Below, piece by piece: positions 6,065-13,432 of a DNA stretch of 15,497 bases (its first letter is position 1; each line of letters opens with the position of its first letter). The DNA is taken from assembly GCA_937901285.1 (NCBI GenBank), contig CALCHI010000562.1, positions 1 through 15,497 of the forward strand. Direction: 5' to 3'. The notes beneath the pieces are model-generated. The model had not been told where the DNA came from. It worked only from the letters and a program-made list of their open reading frames with translations, and made no database searches. A program made the position numbers and the translations under genes. This stretch comes from UBA8437 sp003445035. GTDB taxonomy: Bacteria; Planctomycetota; Planctomycetia; Planctomycetales; Planctomycetaceae.

Positions 6065-7787
6065 CTGTTGCTCCTTGCTGGTTGAGAGGTGCGTCGACGG
6101 TTTCCGGTGACGGCAGGTTGTCGGCCACCACACGGGAAGCCCGTTGTTCCGGGGCCACCCACGGTGCGGCCAACTGCACCACGACCGCGATGCCCACGCC
6201 CCACGCGATCGCGGACTCCAGTGGGAACCGCAACACGAGTCCCAGCAGTCCCGAGACGGTCAGGGTCAACAGCAGTGAGGCGACACGAAGTCGCTTCGGC
6301 CGGAAACTGTCGGTGTGCCACCACCATCGCCTCACGCCGAAAAGCAGCGCAAAGAAGATCACGTAACCGGTCAAGGTGGGCTGGGAGTTGTGGACCAGCT
6401 CGAATGTGCCAACCGAGTCGACCAGCCCGGAGTTCTGGGTTTCGCTCAACGGAGGCAGGTCGATCAACAGAACCCGGTGCAACCACCAGCCGGCGGCTCC
6501 GGCCCCTCCACCGAGCAACAGCAGCGACAGCCTGCGGAGATGCAGGCTCTCGGGGCCGGTTCCCTCCCAGGCCTTGGTTCCGATCAACATGGCCCAGGAC
6601 GCCACCAGGGTCGTCAACCCGTAGGCGACGGCGGCCAGGGGGGTCGCCGGGGTGCCCTCGTCAAACATGCCGATCCACCATCCCCCTCCGGCCAAAAGGC
6701 CCGAGAACAGGATCGCCGCTGTCATCGCTGCGGTCGCTTCCAGGCCGCGGCGGGACAGGGAGATGCTGCGTGGCGAAAGCGGTCCGAGCGGGTTGGCATC
6801 GTACGAGGTGGGTTGTGGTGGCCGTCCGGGACGGGTGTGTGAGGTGAGCCCGGTGGGCGTGGCCGACACTGCCCCGGCTGTTTCGGCTGATATCACCTTG
6901 GCTGTTACTGGCTGCGCGAGGTTGTTACCCAGGCTCGGTGGATCTGCAACGACTTCGGGTGGAGGCGATGGGGAGACGGGGTTACCGGCCAGGGCGGCAT
7001 CGAATTCCTCGAGGAGGGTGCCGAGGTTCGCGGTGCGTTCGGCGGGGTCTTTAGCCAGCGCGTGGGCGAGTACAGGACGCAGCGCGGGAGGCAGCGGTTG
7101 GAGGTCGGGCTGATCGGTGAGATGCCGATTGAGGATTTCCGCGGTGGTTTCCCCGTCGAAGGGAACGTGGCCGGTCAGCAGTTCGTAGACGATGGCCGCG
7201 GAACTGTAGACATCGATTTCGGGCCCGTACTCGCCCCGGGAAATTTCCGGTGCCATGTAGTAGATCGTCCCGATGCTCTCGGTCTGCGCTCCACGCTGAC
7301 TGGGAGTGATGATCTTGGAGAGTCCGACGTCACCGATCTTGACTTGTCCGGCCTCACGGTGAAGGTTCTGCGGCTTGAGATCCCGATGAACGATTCCCCG
7401 GTCGTGCAGGTAATCGACACCGGCGGCCAGCCCCTTCAGCCAGTTGCGGACCTCGGTGGTCGGCATCCCGTCGGGGAACTCCTCGGCGAGCACGCCGTCG
7501 AGTGTGGCTCCACTGACGTACTCCATCACGATCCACACGTCACCGTCATCATCGCGTTTGATGTCGTGGATGCTGATCAGGTTGGGGTGTTTGAGGTTGA
7601 GGCACAATTCCGTGCCGCGGAGTTCGACTTCGGCGTGGCTGTGCAGCAGTTTCAGGGCGACTTCCTTGCCCCCGTCGCTGTGCGCGTAGTAGACCTCGCC
7701 GAAACCGCCTCGCTGGATGCCGCGCTTGATCGTGTAGCCGGCCAGTGGCGTGGTTTCGGGCGCGAAGGTGAATTTCTTCGTACTCAT
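6057..7787 (-). CDS. Membrane Ser/Thr protein kinase (Hanks type)
   Basis: A 576-residue kinase. The domain spans about residues 16-265: Gly-rich loop GIQRGGFGEV (23-32), ATP-binding Lys46 in VALK, catalytic loop HRDLKPQN (134-141, Asp136), metal-binding Asp153 and APE at 179-181. The usual DFG is DVG here (153-155); Asp and Gly are kept, so activity is expected. A Pro/Ser-rich linker (about 270-345) follows, then about four hydrophobic segments (roughly 350-374, 382-404, 418-443, 472-486) and one or two more at 502-543, so the kinase is anchored by a multi-helix tail with no PASTA-like sensor. The ATG at 7787 overlaps the stop of the FHA gene by 4 nt (ATGA), which fixes the start. Ser/Thr kinases of this class phosphorylate themselves and partner proteins. 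The FHA protein upstream and the sigma factor downstream are the natural candidate partners. Confidence 0.93.
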   Translation of the reverse strand: MSTKKFTFAPETTPLAGYTIKRGIQRGGFGEVYYAHSDGGKEVALKLLHSHAEVELRGTELCLNLKHPNLISIHDIKRDDDGDVWIVMEYVSGATLDGVLAEEFPDGMPTTEVRNWLKGLAAGVDYLHDRGIVHRDLKPQNLHREAGQVKIGDVGLSKIITPSQRGAQTESIGTIYYMAPEISRGEYGPEIDVYSSAAIVYELLTGHVPFDGETTAEILNRHLTDQPDLQPLPPALRPVLAHALAKDPAERTANLGTLLEEFDAALAGNPVSPSPPPEVVADPPSLGNNLAQPVTAKVISAETAGAVSATPTGLTSHTRPGRPPQPTSYDANPLGPLSPRSISLSRRGLEATAAMTAAILFSGLLAGGGWWIGMFDEGTPATPLAAVAYGLTTLVASWAMLIGTKAWEGTGPESLHLRRLSLLLLGGGAGAAGWWLHRVLLIDLPPLSETQNSGLVDSVGTFELVHNSQPTLTGYVIFFALLFGVRRWWWHTDSFRPKRLRVASLLLTLTVSGLLGLVLRFPLESAIAWGVGIAVVVQLAAPWVAPEQRASRVVADNLPSPETVDAPLNQQGATDE

Positions 7788-8470
7788 CCCATGGCTCCCC
7801 GTTGCGAGGAATCCGTCTTGAGTGGCTCGATGTGGAATCGCAGGTCCGGGCCGGTGACGACCTGCCCGTTCCCGATTTCCGACTCTCCCCGTAACCTGTG
7901 GCCGTCGACTTCGAGTGCCAGGCGGGGGGAACGGACCAGCCACTGCTGGTCACGATGGATCAGGATCACCGAGTCCTCCCAGTCGGAACAGCGGATGTGG
8001 CAGTCTCGGCCGGGGCCCAGCAGGCAGGTGTCGGCGACCAGGACGACGCCGTCGAGGCTGTGGGAGGGGCGGTGGTCGCTCTGGAACGAGAGTCGTGCCG
8101 AGCCGGAGAGAACGGTGGGGCGATGGAAGCCGAGTTGGACCGTGTGGCCGAGCGTGATGTCGGCGCCGTCGGTGAGCTCGGTCCATTCGACCGTCTGCCG
8201 CTGGTTGACACGGGTGGGACCGTGGGGCTCGAGCAGGTAACCGCCGTCATCGCGGTGGATGGTGGCGTGACGTCTCGAGAGGCTGGCCAGCAGTTGAATG
8301 TCGGCGGCGGCGGAGGTGGGGCCGCCGATGGTGACCGCCTGGCCGGTCAGCAGCAGGAATCCTCCAACCCCGTCGATCCACAGCAGGTGCCGGCTCTCGT
8401 TGGTCGAGCTCGGTTCAGCCGGGAGTGGGCGGGGGGCGGTCATCGGTCGGGTGTCCGTCAGGCCGGGCAT
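7784..8470 (-). CDS. FHA-domain protein, probably two FHA modules
   Basis: A 228-residue soluble protein. Residues about 29-117 form an FHA domain, which binds phosphothreonine peptides: ITIGG-type strand at 46-50 (VTIGG), the binding signature S65-R66-R67-H68 and Asn89 in TRVNQ. Residues about 138-216 look like a second FHA fold with the same order of elements (LLGPGRDCHIRC, ILIHRDQQWLV, LEVDG, GPDLRFHIEPL) but without the SxxH signature, so it may be a degenerate or purely structural copy. The start at 8470 is the first ATG; Met10 (8443) is an alternative with about equal support. Its stop overlaps the kinase start by 4 nt, a strong sign of a joint function: probably docking on the phosphorylated kinase or recruiting its substrates. 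It is the first gene of the group. Confidence 0.9.
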   Translation of the reverse strand: MPGLTDTRPMTAPRPLPAEPSSTNESRHLLWIDGVGGFLLLTGQAVTIGGPTSAAADIQLLASLSRRHATIHRDDGGYLLEPHGPTRVNQRQTVEWTELTDGADITLGHTVQLGFHRPTVLSGSARLSFQSDHRPSHSLDGVVLVADTCLLGPGRDCHIRCSDWEDSVILIHRDQQWLVRSPRLALEVDGHRLRGESEIGNGQVVTGPDLRFHIEPLKTDSSQRGAMG

Positions 8471-8564
8471 CGGATGGTTGTCCTGTCCTTGAGGATAACG
8501 TGTTGTGGCCGGGCTGTGGGGGCTTGTGTTGGTTGTCGTCGGGCTGGTGGTGAGACCGCAGAGA

Positions 8565-8599
8565 GGCCGGGTCTCCGCGGCAGTCGCGAAGACCCGGCC
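8565..8599 (-). terminator. Strong hairpin after the coiled-coil gene
   Basis: Perfect 10-bp stem (GGCCGGGTCT 8565-8574 with AGACCCGGCC 8590-8599). After one mismatch it continues with a further CGCG/CGCG pairing (8576-8579 with 8585-8588) and a 5-nt loop. It lies 18 nt after the stop of the coiled-coil gene and before the FHA gene. On the minus strand it is followed by TCTCTG rather than a pure T-run. A 6-bp alternative, GAGACC (8552-8557) with GGTCTC (8570-8575), competes for the same arm. Confidence 0.6.
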
Positions 8600-8616
8600 C
8601 TCACCTACGCATCCGC

Positions 8617-9447
8617 TTAGCGGTCGTTGTCGGCCACCGATTCGTCAGCGGAGGACGATCCGGTGTCGGTCTTCGGGCCGAAGTAGTCGTCGATCCGGTT
8701 GGTGATCGACGCTTCGGTGCTCTCGGTCACTTCCTCGACCGGGATCAACCCGTTGACCTGGCCCTCGAGGCTGGCCTGCCGTTCGCGGACGTCGAGCTGC
8801 TTGTTGAGCTCGGCGATCAGCTTCTTGGCCTTGGCCAGTTTCGAGTCGTCGAAGCTGAGCGTCGCGGTGGCCTCGGCCGCCTCGACGGTCCGCAGGCGAG
8901 CTTCCAACTGCTCGATCTGCACTTCGAGATCCTGCTTGGCGGTCAGCATCGTGTCGAGTTTCTCCTGGTTGGCCGTCATCGTCTTCTTCCAGGCCGTCAG
9001 GATCTGCACGTCACTCTCCAGCGAGTTCTCCGCCACCTTGTACTGCTTGAACCGTTTCTCGAGGTCCTTGCGGACATCGTCGGCCGAGTACGTGTGCTTG
9101 GCGTAAACAAACTCGCTCCGCCCGGTGTCGAGGTCGTTCCGCAACGCCAGGATCGCCGTCTTCTGCGAATCCAGCCCGCCGCTTCTCCGCTCGACTTCCT
9201 TGGCCTTGTGATCGACATCGACCTGAGCCGAGGCGATCACGTGCATCATGTCGCGGATGTCCGGGACCAGGTTCTCGACTTCCGTTCGAGCTCGCTCGAT
9301 CTCGAATTCCAGCGGCACTTCCGATTTCACCGCATCGCGAACTGTCCCACCCCAGGTCGTAGCGTAACTGAGAACGTCACGCCCGAAGACGAAGGTCCCC
9401 AGGGACACTAGGACGGCCGCACCAATCAGGCTCTTCTTCAAAAACAT
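8617..9447 (-). CDS. Membrane-anchored coiled-coil protein of planctomycete type
   Basis: A 276-residue protein. It starts with MFLKK and a hydrophobic segment (about residues 6-22) that acts as a signal or N-terminal anchor. A conserved-looking segment follows (DAVKSEVPLEFEIERARTEV, 38-57), then long heptad-rich helices at about 46-110 and 125-230, typical of coiled coils, and an acidic Ser-rich tail. I recall similar proteins being frequent in planctomycetes without assigned function; the layout is loosely like PspA, but there is no clear PspA signature and the anchor differs. Start support is good: GGGAG lies 7 nt before the ATG at 9447. The gene appears to be its own unit, with a sigma-54-like site upstream and a strong hairpin downstream. 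A role in envelope structure or stress is a guess from the layout. Confidence 0.8.
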   Translation of the reverse strand: MFLKKSLIGAAVLVSLGTFVFGRDVLSYATTWGGTVRDAVKSEVPLEFEIERARTEVENLVPDIRDMMHVIASAQVDVDHKAKEVERRSGGLDSQKTAILALRNDLDTGRSEFVYAKHTYSADDVRKDLEKRFKQYKVAENSLESDVQILTAWKKTMTANQEKLDTMLTAKQDLEVQIEQLEARLRTVEAAEATATLSFDDSKLAKAKKLIAELNKQLDVRERQASLEGQVNGLIPVEEVTESTEASITNRIDDYFGPKTDTGSSSADESVADNDR

Positions 9448-9504
9448 GGTACTGCTCCCTTTGGCTTGTACCCTCGGAGGCCTTCATCGGGAGAACATCT
9501 CGCC

Positions 9505-9521
9505 GGCAAAGTGCCTGCCAA
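9505..9521 (-). promoter_or_regulatory. Candidate sigma-54 (-24/-12) promoter
   Basis: Read on the minus strand the site is TTGGCAGGCACTTTGCC. Against the consensus TGGCACG-N4-TTGCW it matches 10 of 12 fixed positions, with the GG and GC pairs exactly 10 nt apart as required. A start of transcription near 9494 would leave a leader of about 47 nt before the coiled-coil gene at 9447. No rpoN or activator gene is in the window. Confidence 0.45.
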
Positions 9522-9718
9522 AATCGTTTCTGAGGGTATTTCGCCGCGGGGGACAGAATCTTGAAACGGATTGCCCGGTTTTTTAGAGGATTCCAGGACC
9601 GGTCGTTCCGCGGTGGCCGAGGTCTCGCCTGGAAAGGCAATGTGTGTGTATAAGGACGCCCTTGACCTCCACGCACGTCGGCTGACCGTCACCATGTCAG
9701 AATTGAGGAAGCCGTTGA

Positions 9719-10861
9719 ATGAAATCCCCGACCAACGATACGCTCCTTAGACTACTCACGGTAAGAGTTTGGCCGGTGCTGGCGTTCGCTGTGTTTGCCC
9801 AACCGGCTGGCGCGCAGATCAATGTCCGTGATTACGGCGCCAAGGGGGACAACGTCACCGACGACACAGCGGCCATCCGCGCGGCCGTTGCGGCGGCTCA
9901 GCGGGCATATACGCTGACGAAGTCCTCGGTTCCGGGTGGACATGGCGGAATTCCAACGCGGCCCGAAATCGTCTTTCCGAGCGGGCGTTACCTGATCACC
10001 GAAGCGATCTATATCGCAGGTGGCGTCGTGCGGGGCAAAGGCGAGGCGCTGCTCATTCAGAAGCATCCTGACAAGGACCTCATCACCTCGCAAAACGCCT
10101 GGCGGATGACGATCTCCGGCCTGACGTTTGTCGGCGGGCGGAATCAACTGCAACTGAGCAATGCCAATGACGACGGTGGATTCATTCAGATTTCCGAGTG
10201 CCGGTTCTATGGCGCGGCCGCAGTGGCGGTCGTCATGGGCAAGGGGAGCAACTCCACCCAGCTGAAAATCCGTGACTGCGTATTCGTCGAACCGGAGCAA
10301 GCCCTTGTCAGCTATACCGACGAGACCAACGTGACCGACTGCTGGATCACGAGCAGCCGGAAGATGAAGAACAAGGCGGTGATCGAAAACCGCGGTGGAC
10401 GAATGGTCCTCGAGAAGATCCTCGGCGTCCCCCGGGTTAACGGAACGGATCAGCGCTGGGTCGACGTGTATTTCGGCAACCTGACCTGCCGCAACTTTCG
10501 CTTCGGCGGCGAGGGCGGCGGCTTTACACCGGTCGTCAATTTCGTGAAGTATATTCCCGAACCGGCTTCGTTTGGTCTGGGGCCTTCGATCGTTCTGGAA
10601 GGGTGTCAGATTTACGCCCGGGGAAACTCCAAGCGGCGGTGCGCCGTTTCCTGTGAGGAAATCCCCAACGGAATCACCATCCGCGAATGCGCTCTTTCCG
10701 TCCCGGCTGTCCACTTGAGTGACAGAATCGACCTGCAGAACTATTTTCTGGGCGCTCGATCCAGCATGCTGCATTTTCAGCTGAAACAGAATCGAAGCGA
10801 CCAGCAGTACGACCTGCCGAGACGGCTTCAGCAGCCAATTGTAGGAAGACCGATGAAGTAG
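9719..10861 (+). CDS. Exported pectate-lyase-3-type beta-helix protein
   Basis: A 380-residue protein with a signal peptide (core about residues 18-30, cleavage near QPAGAQ at 28-33). The N-terminus of the mature part holds the hallmark of the pectate lyase superfamily 3 / GH28-GH55-like beta-helix group: VRDYGAKGDNVTDDTAAI (36-53). The rest shows repeated short beta-strands and turns typical of a right-handed beta-helix (for example RMTISGLTFVGG, QISECRFYG, LKIRDCVFVE, IVLEGCQIYA). It probably binds or cleaves a polysaccharide outside the cytoplasm; substrate and catalytic residues cannot be assigned by eye. The start is supported by GAGGAAG about 7 nt before the ATG. It stands alone on the plus strand between minus-strand genes, and by eye uses more A/T-ending codons than its neighbours, so it may have been gained by transfer. 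The long antisense frame over it has no credible protein. Confidence 0.85.
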   Translation: MKSPTNDTLLRLLTVRVWPVLAFAVFAQPAGAQINVRDYGAKGDNVTDDTAAIRAAVAAAQRAYTLTKSSVPGGHGGIPTRPEIVFPSGRYLITEAIYIAGGVVRGKGEALLIQKHPDKDLITSQNAWRMTISGLTFVGGRNQLQLSNANDDGGFIQISECRFYGAAAVAVVMGKGSNSTQLKIRDCVFVEPEQALVSYTDETNVTDCWITSSRKMKNKAVIENRGGRMVLEKILGVPRVNGTDQRWVDVYFGNLTCRNFRFGGEGGGFTPVVNFVKYIPEPASFGLGPSIVLEGCQIYARGNSKRRCAVSCEEIPNGITIRECALSVPAVHLSDRIDLQNYFLGARSSMLHFQLKQNRSDQQYDLPRRLQQPIVGRPMK

Positions 10862-11128
10862 ACTCACTGTCCCCCGATCGCCTGGGACGCTTTGCCATCG
10901 GGGTCGCAACTGTGGTTGCTGGCCCACTGAGAATCTTCACGTTGAACCTTTAGCGTCGAACGTCTTCATCCAGACGGTGACCACTTGGTTTGCGCCGAGA
11001 TCGAGCGTTGCCAGTTGCCAGCGGCAACACCGGTCATGGCTACACCTGGGCACGCGGAGACGATTTTACGCGCGAGTTGGCCGGACGACTCCTCGGACGA
11101 CGTACGTCACCGAATCGCCTGCCCCCGG
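10862..11128. other. Intergenic region between convergent genes, with two small inverted repeats
   Basis: 267 nt with no convincing gene. A 7-bp inverted repeat (CCCCGAT 10872-10878, ATCGGGG 10897-10903) follows the stop of the beta-helix gene by 10 nt and could be a weak terminator, but no T-run follows. A second, GTTGCC (11007-11012) with GGCAAC (11023-11028), has a duplicated left arm (11014-11019). A short minus-strand frame (11014-10937) reads like a protein end, possibly a remnant. Confidence 0.4.
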
Positions 11129-12208
11129 CTAGTCTTCGCCCCAGGCCCGGTAGAAGAAGTCGACCCAGTTCCGGTAGAGAATCCCGTCGATGTCCTCCTG
11201 GGAATAGCCTCGAGCGGCCAGAATTCCGGCGATGTTGCCCAGGTCGGCGATCGTTTCCAGGTCCGCCGGTGACTGTTCCTTGCCGAAGCCGCCGTCAAGA
11301 TCGGTGCCGAGTGCGGCGTGCCGTGCGTTGCCGGCGATCTGGCAGACGTGATCGATGTGGTCGACGATGTGCTCCATCGTCACCTCGCCGGGCTGGGTCA
11401 CCCCGATCACCCAGCCGGGTTTGATCATCCAGCAGTCGAATGCCGCCCCGATCACCGCGTCACGTTCGATCAGGGCCTTGATCTGTTCGTCCGCCAACTG
11501 GCGGTCGCTGGGCACCAGCGAACGGCAGTTGTGGTGACTGGCCAGGACCGGACCCGAGTAGACGTCCAGGGCTTCCCAGAACGACTGGTCGGCCAAGTGT
11601 GTCACGTCCAGCAACATCCCCGCCTGTTCCATCTCGCGAAGCAGGTCCGGTCCATCGGCGGTCAATCCGCCCTCACTGCCGGTTCCGAAGCAATAGGGGG
11701 CCGGTCCGTAGTGAGCCGGACCCAGGATCTTCAATCCGGCTTCGTACCACTCGGCGATCTGGGCGGGGGAGAGAATGGGGGGGCTGCCTTCCATGCTCAG
11801 GATGAACCCGATCGGCAGTTCTCCGGTCGTGTCGTTTTCCCAGGCGGTGATGTGATCCCGGAGCGACGCCGAGTCGGTGATTTCTCGCAGCACACCACGT
11901 TCGACCAGTGAGCGGTAGTAGGCCAGTTGGCCGTAGGAGGCTCCGTACGCGGCATCGCGGGACTGGAAGTGGGTCAGCACCGAGTCCTTTCGGTGGAGTC
12001 GTGGGAGCAGGGTCGAGATGGTCATCCCGATTCGGCCTCGGCGCAATTCCTCCCAACTCACCGTGCATTCGCCCGGAATGATCCCCTCGAACTGGCTCTC
12101 GAACTCTCTCAGTTCCGAGACCGGTTTCAGCAAATCACGGTTCCATTCCAGGGCGTTCCAGGCCATGTCGAGGTGGGCGTCAAAGATCAACTGGGGGGCA
12201 TCGGGCAT
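11129..12208 (-). CDS. Membrane-dipeptidase family zinc peptidase (M19)
   Basis: A 359-residue enzyme of the M19 (renal dipeptidase) family, which hydrolyses dipeptides with two zinc ions in a TIM-barrel-like fold. The metal ligands are all recognisable: H12 and D14 in FDAHLD, E140 in SMEG, H204 in LDVTHL and H225 in ASHHNCRSL. The R229 of that motif and D303 in GTDLDGG fit the substrate-binding Arg and the catalytic Asp. Length is normal for bacterial members. There is no signal peptide, so it should act in the cytoplasm. The ATG at 12208 lies close before the first ligand motif and no better start is seen. Substrates may be ordinary or D-amino-acid dipeptides from cell-wall turnover; the sequence does not decide. 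It is the last gene of a minus-strand group, 54 nt after the DUF423 gene. Confidence 0.93.
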   Translation of the reverse strand: MPDAPQLIFDAHLDMAWNALEWNRDLLKPVSELREFESQFEGIIPGECTVSWEELRRGRIGMTISTLLPRLHRKDSVLTHFQSRDAAYGASYGQLAYYRSLVERGVLREITDSASLRDHITAWENDTTGELPIGFILSMEGSPPILSPAQIAEWYEAGLKILGPAHYGPAPYCFGTGSEGGLTADGPDLLREMEQAGMLLDVTHLADQSFWEALDVYSGPVLASHHNCRSLVPSDRQLADEQIKALIERDAVIGAAFDCWMIKPGWVIGVTQPGEVTMEHIVDHIDHVCQIAGNARHAALGTDLDGGFGKEQSPADLETIADLGNIAGILAARGYSQEDIDGILYRNWVDFFYRAWGED

Positions 12209-12262
12209 CGATGGGGCTTTCGTTGGAGGGAGTGAGAGGTGACGGTTGGTTGCTGTCGACGC

Positions 12263-12730
12263 TCAGGGGGTCGGTGTCGATTGCGTTCCACAGGGGCAGG
12301 TTCCGGCCGCCAGCAGGAACCAGCCGATGATCATCAACGTGCCTCCAGTCGGAGCCACCGGCCCGAAGCTCGAGATGCCGGTGATGGCCAGGGCGTAGAG
12401 TCCTCCGGAGAAGCCGATGATACCCAGGCCGAAACAGATTCCGGCGGCCTGGAGAGGCCAGTTCCGGGTCCCGGCGAGTGAGCCGGCCAGGCCAACGGCG
12501 ATCATCCCCAACGCGTGCCAGACGTGGTAGCGGACTCCGGTGCGAATGTCGTCGAGCGCTTTGGCGGCGGCTGTGATGGGGCCTCCGAGTTTTTCGACAA
12601 CCGGCTTGTCGCCGTGGACCTCCTGGAGACGTTCATCGAGTCCGTGGGCAGCGACGGCTCCGACGATCACCCCCAGTCCCAGCAGGATCGCTCCGCAGGT
12701 GACCCAGCAGCGACAGCACTTGTTCGACAT
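12263..12730 (-). CDS. DUF423 family small membrane protein
   Basis: A 155-residue membrane protein. Hydrophobic helices lie at about residues 11-29, 72-86, 94-117 and 128-143. Family features are AAHGL (27-31) in the first helix, the RYHVWHALGM segment (67-76) and the C-terminal signature around SGGLYALAITGISSFGPVAP (108-127) with GG and GW after it. The function of DUF423 proteins is unknown. Oddities are a Cys-rich N-terminus (C5, C6, C8, C12), a Cys pair near the end (C145, C147) and an insertion after AAHGL that makes it longer than most members. The upstream part of the open frame (to 12934) is not conserved, and the ATG at 12730 starts at the first helix. It lies 47 nt after the DJ-1-type gene. 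Confidence 0.85.
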   Translation of the reverse strand: MSNKCCRCWVTCGAILLGLGVIVGAVAAHGLDERLQEVHGDKPVVEKLGGPITAAAKALDDIRTGVRYHVWHALGMIAVGLAGSLAGTRNWPLQAAGICFGLGIIGFSGGLYALAITGISSFGPVAPTGGTLMIIGWFLLAAGTCPCGTQSTPTP

Positions 12731-12777
12731 GACGATGTTCTCTGAGTGGAAGAAGAGGGGCGAGTTGTCCGAACGGT

Positions 12778-13368
12778 TCAGGAGATGCGGATCCCGAGGG
12801 TGTCGAGGAAGGCGGCCAGCCAACGGGGCTGGGCGGGCCAGGCGGGAGCGGTGACCAGGTGGCCGTCGACGTGTACGGCGTCGATGGCCACCTCGACGTA
12901 TTCTCCGCCGGCGAGTGTAATCTCGGGACCGCATGCCGGGTAGGCGGTGCAGCGGCGTCCGGCCAGAATGCCGGCGGCGGCCAACACCTGCAACCCGTGG
13001 CAGACAGCGGCGATTGGCCGGCTGTCGCCGTCGAAGGCTCGTACGATCTCCAGCACGCGGGCATTGAGGCGGATGTACTCGGGAGCCCGGCCGCCGGGGA
13101 CCAGCAGCGCGTCATAGTCGGCCGGGTCGACCGTCTCGAAGTCGGCGTTGAGTGTGAAGTTGTGCCCTCGCTTTTCGGTGTAGGTCTGGTCGCCTTCGAA
13201 GTCGTGGACACTGGTTCGGATCTGGTCACCGGAGGATTTGTCGGGACAGACCACATCGACCTGGCACCCGATCATCTCGAGGGCCTGAACCGGGACCATC
13301 AACTCGTAGTCCTCCACGAAATCTCCGGCCAGAACGAGGATACGGCGGAGCGGAGCGTCGTCGGTCAT
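12778..13368 (-). CDS. DJ-1/PfpI family protein
   Basis: A 196-residue single-domain protein with the flavodoxin-like DJ-1/PfpI fold. The nucleophile elbow AVCHG places Cys123 followed by His124, and Glu19 in DFVEDYE is in the position of the conserved acidic residue that tunes the cysteine. VPGGRAPEYIR (90-100) is the usual loop before the elbow. Members are variously reported as deglycases, glyoxalases, proteases or stress chaperones; the sequence fits a cytoplasmic enzyme acting on damaged or carbonyl compounds but does not choose between them. The start at 13368 lies directly before the first beta-strand (RRILVLAG). Neighbours are a TauE/SafE permease upstream and a DUF423 gene downstream. 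Confidence 0.92.
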   Translation of the reverse strand: MTDDAPLRRILVLAGDFVEDYELMVPVQALEMIGCQVDVVCPDKSSGDQIRTSVHDFEGDQTYTEKRGHNFTLNADFETVDPADYDALLVPGGRAPEYIRLNARVLEIVRAFDGDSRPIAAVCHGLQVLAAAGILAGRRCTAYPACGPEITLAGGEYVEVAIDAVHVDGHLVTAPAWPAQPRWLAAFLDTLGIRIS

Positions 13369-13432
13369 TGGGTGTGGGCTTTCGTCGAGGACACTGTTCG
13401 TGGAGATTGAGGGACGCAGGTGCTGGCCGATG

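Noticed and set aside
7062..8240. Plus-strand open frame of 392 codons
   Set aside because: It is antisense to the kinase and FHA genes, which have intact motifs; the translation has no recognisable domain.
9649..9654. TATAAG as a -10 box for the beta-helix gene
   Set aside because: The expected -35 position has no similarity to TTGACA, so one hexamer is not enough support.
9377..9695. Two overlapping minus-strand frames upstream of the coiled-coil gene
   Set aside because: They cover the leader and promoter region, have no domain and run in other frames into the coiled-coil gene.
9752..10927. Minus-strand open frame of 391 codons
   Set aside because: It is antisense to the beta-helix gene, which has a signal peptide, a family hallmark and a Shine-Dalgarno site.
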